From Roseomonas sp. OT10 (GTDB lineage: Bacteria; Pseudomonadota; Alphaproteobacteria; Acetobacterales; Acetobacteraceae): 64,000 bases of DNA. Below, piece after piece: positions 58,685 through 64,000 of the stretch. The stretch covers positions 2,500,001 through 2,564,000 of the forward strand of contig NZ_CP087719.1 in NCBI RefSeq assembly GCF_020991085.1. The letters are read 5' to 3'. The notes under the pieces are model-generated. The model was not told the origin of the DNA, did no database searches, and saw only the letters and a program-made list of their open reading frames with translations. Every line of letters starts with the position of its first letter. Position 1 is the stretch's first letter. The position numbers and the translations under genes are program-made.

Positions 58685-59350
58685 TCAGCGCGTCGTCGTG
58701 CGCGGCCCGACATGCGCGCCGGCCGAGGCGAGCGCACCCGCCTTCTCCGCATCGGCCAGGGTGCGGAAGAAGGTATAGGACAGCGTGATGGTGCGGATTC
58801 CCGCCGTGTTCGGGTCCTCGGCGATGGCGGGGTCCACCCAGAAGCTCAGCGGCATGTCCACCCGCTGCCCCGGCGCCAGGGTCTGTGCGTTGAAGCAGAA
58901 GCAGGCCGTCTTGTGGAAGTACTTCCCCACCACCTCGGGCGTGACGTTGTAGGTGGAAATCCCCTCGACCGGCGTGCCGGCGCGGTTCTCCGCCACGTAG
59001 AAGGCCAGCCCTTCCTCGCCGAGCTGCAGGGTCATGCTCCGCTGCTCCGGCTCGAAGCGCCAGGGCAGCTCCGGCTGGGTCTGGGCATCGAAGCGGACAG
59101 TGACGGTGCGGCCGGAGGCGCCCGGCGCCGTGGCGGCGTTGATCTGCGGCGTGCCGTTGTAGCCGGTGACCTGGCAGAACAGGTTGTAGAGCGGCACGGC
59201 GGCGAAGGAGACGCCGACCATCGCCACCACCACACCCAGGACCCCGAGCCCGACCCGGCGGTTGCGGCGCGCCAGCTCCTCCCGGTGCCGCGCGGGGTCG
59301 GAAGGGGGCGTGGCCGCCGCTGGCCGCGGCGCCGGTTCGGGATGGCTCAT
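58685..59350 (-). CDS. ctaG: Cytochrome c oxidase assembly protein Cox11
   Basis: 221 residues from ATG 59350; a TTG at 59386 with GAAGGGG close upstream would add 12 residues. One membrane helix (about 32-50) anchors a periplasmic domain that delivers copper to the CuB site. The copper ligands are in YFHKTACFCFNAQTLAPGQ, preceded by FAAVPLYNLFCQVTGYNG with a conserved Cys and followed by MPLSFWVDPAIAEDPNT. Family motifs are complete. It lies between a small CoxF-like protein and ctaE. Confidence 0.95.
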   Translation of the reverse strand: MSHPEPAPRPAAATPPSDPARHREELARRNRRVGLGVLGVVVAMVGVSFAAVPLYNLFCQVTGYNGTPQINAATAPGASGRTVTVRFDAQTQPELPWRFEPEQRSMTLQLGEEGLAFYVAENRAGTPVEGISTYNVTPEVVGKYFHKTACFCFNAQTLAPGQRVDMPLSFWVDPAIAEDPNTAGIRTITLSYTFFRTLADAEKAGALASAGAHVGPRTTTR

Positions 59351-59404
59351 GCCAGGGGAGATGACAGCGACGGGTCCCTCGCTCAAGCCCCTTCGCGCGG
59401 CCGT

Positions 59405-59551
59405 CTAGCCGGTGATGCCCATCCGGGCGATGGCGACGAAGTAGAACAGCACCACCAGCCCGAGCAGCACCGCAAGGAGGGCCCAGTTGCGCCCGCGCCG
59501 GCGACGGTCGAAGGCGGCGCGCTGCTCGGGCGTGCCGAAGGGATCAGCCAA
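59405..59551 (-). CDS. Small CoxF-like membrane protein
   Basis: 48 residues from a TTG at 59551 that overlaps the end of ctaB by 8 nt. The sequence has a basic N-terminal half (PEQRAAFDRRRRGRN) and one membrane helix (WALLAVLLGLVVLFYFVAIA) followed by RMGITG. A tiny protein of this shape lies between ctaB and ctaG in many alphaproteobacterial oxidase loci. It may help assembly. The ATG start is absent, but overlap with ctaB and synteny support the gene. Confidence 0.7.
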   Translation of the reverse strand: MADPFGTPEQRAAFDRRRRGRNWALLAVLLGLVVLFYFVAIARMGITG

Positions 59552-60497
59552 GCCCCAGCACCCTGTCGAGCGGCAGGGCGGCGAACAGCCCGGCGAGGTA
59601 GAGCAGCGAGAAGCGGAAGGCGCGCCGGGCCGCGAGGTCGTTGTCCAGGCTGCGCCCGGCCTCGTCCTGCGGGGCGCGCAGCACGCGCACGGCATGCCAC
59701 AGGAAGCCCGCCCCCAGCGCCACGGCGACCGCCCCGTAGAGCGGCCCCGTCAGGCCGAGCAGCCAGGGCGCCACGCCCAGCGGCGCGAGCAGCAGGGTGT
59801 AGAGCAGGATCTGCCGCCGCGTCTCCTTCGCGCCGGAGACCACCGGCAGCATCGGTACGCCGGCCCGGGCGTAGTCCCCATGCGCCCAGAGCGACAGCGA
59901 CCAGAAGTGCGGCGGCGTCCAGGCGAAGATGATGGCGAACAGCAGCAGCGGCAGCATCTCGACCGAGCCGGTGACGGCGACCCAGCCCACCACCGGCGGA
60001 AAGGCCCCGGCGGCGCCGCCGATGACGATGTTCTGCGGCGTCCGGCGCTTCAGCCACATGGTGTAGACGAAGACGTAGAAGCCGATCGAGGCGGCGAGCC
60101 AGGCGGCGGCCGCGGCGTTGGTCGCCAGACCCATCAGCAGGACGGAGGCCACCGCGAGCACCACGCCGAAGGCCAGGGCGGCGCCGGGCTGGATGCGGCC
60201 CGCCGGGATCGGACGGCGCGCCGTGCGGCGCATGACGGCGTCGATGTCCCGGTCGTACCACATGTTGATGGCGCCCGCCGCGCCGGCCGCCACCGCGATG
60301 CAGAGCACGGCCACCGCGCCCAGCACCGGGTGGATGCGGCCCGGCGCCAGCAGCATGCCGATCATCCCGGTGAAGACCACCAGGGTGACGACCCGCAGCT
60401 TGAGCAGGGCGACCCAGTCGCGGACCTCGGACAGGTCCAGGGCGGATGCGTCCAGGGGGGCCGGAGCCCCCCTGTCGCCGATGGCGGTCTGGCTCAT
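59544..60497 (-). CDS. ctaB: Heme o synthase (protoheme IX farnesyltransferase)
   Basis: 317 residues from ATG 60497. It attaches a farnesyl group to heme b to make heme o for the oxidase. The UbiA-type Asp-rich motif is NMWYDRDIDAVMRRTARRPI near residue 83, the second YARAGVPMLPVVSGAKETRR near 205. Nine or so hydrophobic helices follow, and GGAAGAFPPVVGWVAVTGSV is typical. It is 10 nt downstream of ctaD and overlaps the small CoxF-like ORF at its end. Confidence 0.97.
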   Translation of the reverse strand: MSQTAIGDRGAPAPLDASALDLSEVRDWVALLKLRVVTLVVFTGMIGMLLAPGRIHPVLGAVAVLCIAVAAGAAGAINMWYDRDIDAVMRRTARRPIPAGRIQPGAALAFGVVLAVASVLLMGLATNAAAAAWLAASIGFYVFVYTMWLKRRTPQNIVIGGAAGAFPPVVGWVAVTGSVEMLPLLLFAIIFAWTPPHFWSLSLWAHGDYARAGVPMLPVVSGAKETRRQILLYTLLLAPLGVAPWLLGLTGPLYGAVAVALGAGFLWHAVRVLRAPQDEAGRSLDNDLAARRAFRFSLLYLAGLFAALPLDRVLGLG

Positions 60498-60506
60498 CGC
60501 GCTCCC

Positions 60507-62096
60507 TTACTGGATGCGGGGCAGTTCATCGAAGGTGTGGAAGGGCGGCGGGCTGCTGACCTGCCACTCCAGCGTCGTCGCGCCCTCGCCCCAGGGATTC
60601 GCCGCCGCCTTCTGCCCGCGGGCGAAGGTCAGGAAGATCACCCAGAAGAACATCAGGAAGGAGGCGACGGAGATGTAGGCCCCCAGCGAGGCGATCAGGT
60701 TCCACCCCGCATAGGCGTCGGGATAGTCCGGGTAGCGCCGCGGCATGCCCTGGGCGCCCAGGAAGTGCATGGGGAAGAAGGTCAGGTTCACGCCGACGAA
60801 GGTCAGCCAGAAATGCACCTTGCCCCAGAACTCCGGGTACTGCCGGCCGCTCATCTTGCCGATCCAGTAGTAGAAGCCGGCATAGATCCCGAACACCGCG
60901 CCCAGCGACAGCACGTAGTGGAAGTGGGCGATCACGTAGTAGGTGTTGTGCAGGATCGTATCGACGCCGGCATTGGCCAGCTTCACGCCGGTCACGCCGC
61001 CGACCGTGAACAGGAAGACGAAGCCGACGGCGAAGAGCATCGGCGTCTCGAACTTGATGGAGCCGCCCCACATGGTGGCGATCCAGGAGAAGATCTTGAT
61101 GCCCGTCGGCACGGCGATGACCATCGTCGCCGCCATGAAGTAGGCCCGCGTGTCCACCGAGATGCCGGAGGTGAACATGTGGTGCGCCCAGACCACGAAG
61201 CCCACCACGCCGATCGCGACCATGGCGTAGGCCATGCCGAGATAGCCGAAGATCGGCTTGCGGCTGAAGGTGGACAGCACGTGGGAGACGATGCCGAAGG
61301 CCGGCAGGATCATGATGTAGACTTCGGGGTGGCCGAAGAACCAGAACAGGTGCTGGAACAGCACCGGGTCGCCGCCGCCGGCCGGCTTGAAGAAGGCCGT
61401 GCCGAAGTTGCGGTCGGTGATCAGCATGGTGATCGCGCCGCCCAGCACCGGCACCGAGAGCAGCAGCAGGAAGGCGGTGACCAGCATCGCCCAGACGAAG
61501 AGCGGCATCTTGTGCAGCGTCATGCCCGGGGCGCGCATGTTGAAGATGGTGGTGATGAAGTTCGCCGCGCCCAGGATCGAGGAGGCGCCGGCCAGGTGCA
61601 GGCCGAACAGCGCCATGTCGAGGCCGGGGCCGCCCTGGAACTGGCTGTCCGCCAGCGGCGGGTACAGCGTCCAGCCCGTGCCGGCGCCGCCGACGAACAG
61701 GCTCGCCACCGTGAGCATCAGCGCCGGGACCAGCAGCCAGAAGGAGATGTTGTTCAGCCGCGGGAAGGCCATGTCCGGCGCGCCGATCATGATCGGCACG
61801 AACCAGTTGCCGAAGCCGCCGATCAGGGCGGGCATGACCACGTAGAACACCATCACCACGCCATGGGCGGTGACGGCGACGTTCCACATCTGGCCATCGG
61901 CGAAGATCTGCATGCCCGGCTGCTGCAGCTCGATGCGCATCAGCAGGGAGAGGCCGATGCCCACCAGCGCCGCCGCCAGGGCGAAGATGATGTAGAGGGT
62001 GCCGATGTCCTTGTGGTTGGTGCTGAAGAACCAGCGCGCCACAAAGCCTGGCTTGTGGTCGTGGTGGTCGTCGTGCGCGTGCGCGGCGGTTGCCAT
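60507..62096 (-). CDS. ctaD: Cytochrome c oxidase subunit I
   Basis: 529 residues from ATG 62096 with a His-rich leader (HAHDDHHDH). Twelve helices. Heme and copper ligands and channels are intact: [20 protein letters not shown], the D-channel [12 protein letters not shown], catalytic Glu with the His-Tyr pair in [26 protein letters not shown], the K-channel Lys in PTGIKIFSW and [11 protein letters not shown]. Unusual are Asn384 in [13 protein letters not shown], where Asp is the rule (Mg site), and Lys372 in [11 protein letters not shown], where a hydrophobic residue is the rule. Preceded by ctaC (25 nt), followed by ctaB. Confidence 0.97.
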   Translation of the reverse strand: MATAAHAHDDHHDHKPGFVARWFFSTNHKDIGTLYIIFALAAALVGIGLSLLMRIELQQPGMQIFADGQMWNVAVTAHGVVMVFYVVMPALIGGFGNWFVPIMIGAPDMAFPRLNNISFWLLVPALMLTVASLFVGGAGTGWTLYPPLADSQFQGGPGLDMALFGLHLAGASSILGAANFITTIFNMRAPGMTLHKMPLFVWAMLVTAFLLLLSVPVLGGAITMLITDRNFGTAFFKPAGGGDPVLFQHLFWFFGHPEVYIMILPAFGIVSHVLSTFSRKPIFGYLGMAYAMVAIGVVGFVVWAHHMFTSGISVDTRAYFMAATMVIAVPTGIKIFSWIATMWGGSIKFETPMLFAVGFVFLFTVGGVTGVKLANAGVDTILHNTYYVIAHFHYVLSLGAVFGIYAGFYYWIGKMSGRQYPEFWGKVHFWLTFVGVNLTFFPMHFLGAQGMPRRYPDYPDAYAGWNLIASLGAYISVASFLMFFWVIFLTFARGQKAAANPWGEGATTLEWQVSSPPPFHTFDELPRIQ

Positions 62097-62121
62097 GGGT
62101 GCTGTCCGTCCTCGCCGCCCG

Positions 62122-63120
62122 TTACGGGCGGACCTCCGCAACTTGGGTGCCGTTCGGGTTGGTCAGGGCAGCGCCCTGCACGGGCGTGGCCGCGGGCGGG
62201 GCGGCGGGAGCCTCCCCGGCGGCGACCGGCGTCTCGCCCGGCCAGCCCGGTCCCTGGCCGGCCGCGAAGCGCGTGCGCGCCTGCGCCACCCAGGCGTCGA
62301 ACTCGGCGCGCGGCACGGCGCGGACCGCGATCGGCATGAACCAGTGGTTGGTCCCGCAGATCTGGTTGCACTGGCCGTAGAAGGTCCCCTCCTTGTCGGC
62401 GCGGAACCAGGTCTCCATCGCGCGGCCGGGGATGGTGTACTTCTGCACGCCGAGCGACGGGATGAAGAAGGAGTGGATCACGTCGTAGCCCGTGGTCAGC
62501 ACCCGGACGGTGGCGCCCACCGGCACGACCAGGGGATTGTCCACCGCCAGCAGCCGCGGCTGGCCGGGCTGCAGGTCGGAGGTGGCGATGGGGTAGCTGT
62601 CGAAGGTGAAGTTGCCGTTATCCGGGTAGCCGTAGTGCCAGTACCACTGCCGGCCCTGGACGTTGATCGTCAGATCCGCCTCGCGCGCCCGGTCCTGGAA
62701 ATAGATCAGCCGGAAGGAGGGGATGGCGATCACCAGCAGGATCAGCACCGGGATGGTGGTCCAGGCGATCTCCAGCATGGTGTGGTGGCTGGTCCGCGAC
62801 GGCGTCGGGTTCATCGCGGCGCGGTAGCGCCAGATGACCCAGGCCAGCAGCCCCGCCACGAAGATCGTGATGGCCACGATGATCCACAGCACCAGCTGGT
62901 TGAAGTCGTGGATCGCATCCTTCACCACGCCGGCCGAGGCCTGGAGGTCCACCCCCCAGGCATGCGGCTGGCCCAGCACCGGCTCCTGCGCCGCGGCCAG
63001 GCTGGGAAGCATTCCCAGCAGGCCGGCCAGCGCCGCTCCCCGCATGCCGGTCCGCAGGGCAGCCGACGACGCCGGCCCCCTGCCCAACAGACTCCGTACC
63101 GTCGCCGATATCCGCCGCAT
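62122..63120 (-). CDS. ctaC: Cytochrome c oxidase subunit II
   Basis: 332 residues from ATG 63120. A cleavable or anchor signal (residues about 25-45) precedes two membrane helices ([20 protein letters not shown] and [19 protein letters not shown]). The CuA domain has the aromatic patch [12 protein letters not shown], the His of [14 protein letters not shown], and Cys251, Cys255, His and Met of [16 protein letters not shown]. The residue between the two cysteines is Gln253, where A-type oxidases have Glu (also the Mg ligand of subunit II). The tail is Ala/Pro-rich. Start of the oxidase operon. Confidence 0.96.
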   Translation of the reverse strand: MRRISATVRSLLGRGPASSAALRTGMRGAALAGLLGMLPSLAAAQEPVLGQPHAWGVDLQASAGVVKDAIHDFNQLVLWIIVAITIFVAGLLAWVIWRYRAAMNPTPSRTSHHTMLEIAWTTIPVLILLVIAIPSFRLIYFQDRAREADLTINVQGRQWYWHYGYPDNGNFTFDSYPIATSDLQPGQPRLLAVDNPLVVPVGATVRVLTTGYDVIHSFFIPSLGVQKYTIPGRAMETWFRADKEGTFYGQCNQICGTNHWFMPIAVRAVPRAEFDAWVAQARTRFAAGQGPGWPGETPVAAGEAPAAPPAATPVQGAALTNPNGTQVAEVRP

Positions 63121-63410
63121 ACCCTGCCCCGATGACCCGCCGCCGGATGCCCCGTCGCAGGGTGGCCCCGCCCCGGATGGCTGGCGCCAGGCGCCCTGCC
63201 CTCCGTTGGGATTCGCGCCACCCGCGCCCGGTCCCGCCGGTCCCGAGGGGTGGGTTAATCACGCGGTGCCGCCCTGCACAAGACGCGCCTGCCGGCCGTG
63301 CCCCCGGAGAGCGCCCGCCGGCCTGCCCGCCGGCCGTATCCTGGCAGAAGGCCACCCCCGATCCAACCGCGCGTTGCGCGCCATGCCGGCGGAGTCGCGC
63401 CGCCGGGCGC
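63121..63410. other. Region upstream of ctaC, no gene recognised
   Basis: These 290 nt lie between the ctaC start and the stop of the ArsR-type gene on the same strand. They must hold the ctaC promoter, probably in the AT-richer stretch around 63250-63262 (GGTTAATCAC). No clear -35/-10 pair or RNA gene is visible. Confidence 0.3.
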
Positions 63411-63791
63411 TCAGCCCCCCAAGGCCAGGGCGGCGGGGAGCGGGGCCTCGGGCTCCGGCTCCGCCTCGCCCTCCGCCTCGGCGACGTGGTCGGTCATGTC
63501 CGTCAGCATGGACCGGACATGCGCGTCACCCACCGTGTAGAAGACCTGCCGGCCGCGCCGGTCCGCCTGCAGCAGCCGGGCCGCGCGCAGCAGGCGGAGA
63601 TGGTGCGAGGCGAGGCTGGCCGAGATGCCCAGCCGGTCCGCCATCTCCCCCACCGCCGCGGGCTCGTCCAGGCAGGCCAGGATGATCCGGAGCCGCGTCG
63701 GGTCGCTCATCAGGCGGAAGGTCTCGGCAAGCTCCGCGACCTGGTCGTCGCCGATCTGGAAGCCGCCCATCCGTCCGCGCCCGATCCGCAT
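63411..63791 (-). CDS. ArsR-family winged-helix transcriptional regulator
   Basis: 126 residues from ATG 63791 (an in-frame ATG at 63767 is possible). The ArsR/SmtB winged helix is clear: ETFRLMSDPTRLRIILACLD, AAVGEMADRLGISASLASHH with the recognition helix LRLLRAARLLQADRRGRQVF, then YTVGDAHVRSMLTDMTDHV. The ELCVCDL metal motif of ArsR is absent and only one Cys (in LACLDEP) is present, so arsenic sensing is unlikely. The acidic tail EGEAEPEPE is variable. It is divergent from the thioredoxin-like gene. Confidence 0.88.
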   Translation of the reverse strand: MRIGRGRMGGFQIGDDQVAELAETFRLMSDPTRLRIILACLDEPAAVGEMADRLGISASLASHHLRLLRAARLLQADRRGRQVFYTVGDAHVRSMLTDMTDHVAEAEGEAEPEPEAPLPAALALGG

Positions 63792-63939
63792 GATGGCCGG
63801 CAATCTCGGTTGCGGAGGGAGAGAGCGCAAGGGCATTCCCGGCGGGGCGCCGGCCGGCCGACGCCCCGCCGGGGCAGGCTTGACCGAACCGTGCGGCCTC
63901 ACGATTTCAGGGGGCAGTGATTCCGGAGACACGCTGTCC

Positions 63940-64000
63940 ATGAGCGAACTGACGAAGCCGGTGACCGACGAGACCTTCCAGACGGACGTGCTGGAGGCCT
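63940..64000 (+). CDS. Probable thioredoxin, cut by the window edge
   Basis: Only 20 codons are in the window from ATG 63940. The sequence MSELTKPVTDETFQTDVLEA has the N-terminal pattern of thioredoxin (V-T-D-x-x-F ... V-L). The CGPC active site would lie beyond the edge. It is divergent from the ArsR-type gene, with 148 nt between starts. Confidence 0.55.
   Translation, partial: MSELTKPVTDETFQTDVLEA

Overview
The window is very GC-rich (roughly 70 percent or more by eye) and almost fully coding. Its gene content is that of an aerobic alphaproteobacterium: an aa3-type cytochrome oxidase locus with SURF1 and Cox11, NDUFA12 and DUF2155 genes, CtpA with a divergent polysaccharide deacetylase and RppH, and lipid A genes. 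Together with several orphan solute-binding proteins and a fructose PTS, this suggests Acetobacteraceae of the Roseomonas type. That placement is inference from gene content. No rRNA, tRNA, CRISPR array, complete insertion sequence or prophage was found.

Layout. 1-5367: the 3'-truncated end of a RidA gene, a degenerate class II ribonucleotide-reductase-like protein, a tightly overlapping NDUFA12-mlaD-small ORF-DUF2155 group, and an orphan peptide-binding protein. 5669-9647: ilvB-ilvN-membrane protein-ilvC. 9721-13801: miaA, serB, a MAPEG protein and a CHASE3-GAF-GGDEF cyclase. 13877-19406: proA, an exported hydratase-like protein, nadD, rsfS, rlmH, greB and an NnrU-like fragment. 19423-32025: a ureohydrolase, AsmA, a DUF2272 lipoprotein, an EamA transporter, a TRAP binding protein coupled to a hybrid histidine kinase, an acetyltransferase, another peptide-binding protein and a YitT protein. 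32113-44774: gpmI, then a fructose PTS operon on the opposite strand, then envC-like, ctpA, divergent polysaccharide deacetylase and rppH. 44761-49033: a Bug-type binding protein, then lysophospholipid acyltransferase, waaA and lpxK. 49133-54827: a CorA-type transporter, an M20 amidohydrolase and a nucleoside hydrolase/DapA-like/peptide-binding cluster. 55298-63120: M32 peptidase, SURF1, ctaE, ctaG, a small CoxF-like protein, ctaB, ctaD and ctaC, all on the minus strand. The window ends with an ArsR-type regulator and the first codons of a probable thioredoxin.

Main discovery candidate. A 129-nt intergenic element occurs three times (5522-5650 minus, 33675-33803 plus, 54934-55062 plus). Each copy has three hairpins and a conserved GC box at identical internal spacings (15, 9 and 22 nt). 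The hairpin arms change by compensatory substitution between copies, and the middle hairpin uses a different Watson-Crick pair at one position in each copy. This is direct evidence that the structure is maintained. The third copy is interrupted by 117 bp of different composition.

Other points worth a second look. Two Mg/Mn-site acids of cytochrome oxidase are replaced by amides (subunit I Asp to Asn, subunit II Glu to Gln). An orphan TRAP binding protein lies 2 nt before a hybrid kinase. A ribonucleotide-reductase-like shell protein lacks recognisable catalytic motifs. Several genes have start-region anomalies: rlmH appears to start at ACG, rsfS has a strong ribosome-binding site before ATC, and the envC-like gene needs a one-base change in a C run to join its signal peptide to an ATG. 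The fructose PTS operon lies inside a normally contiguous gpmI-envC-ctpA block.
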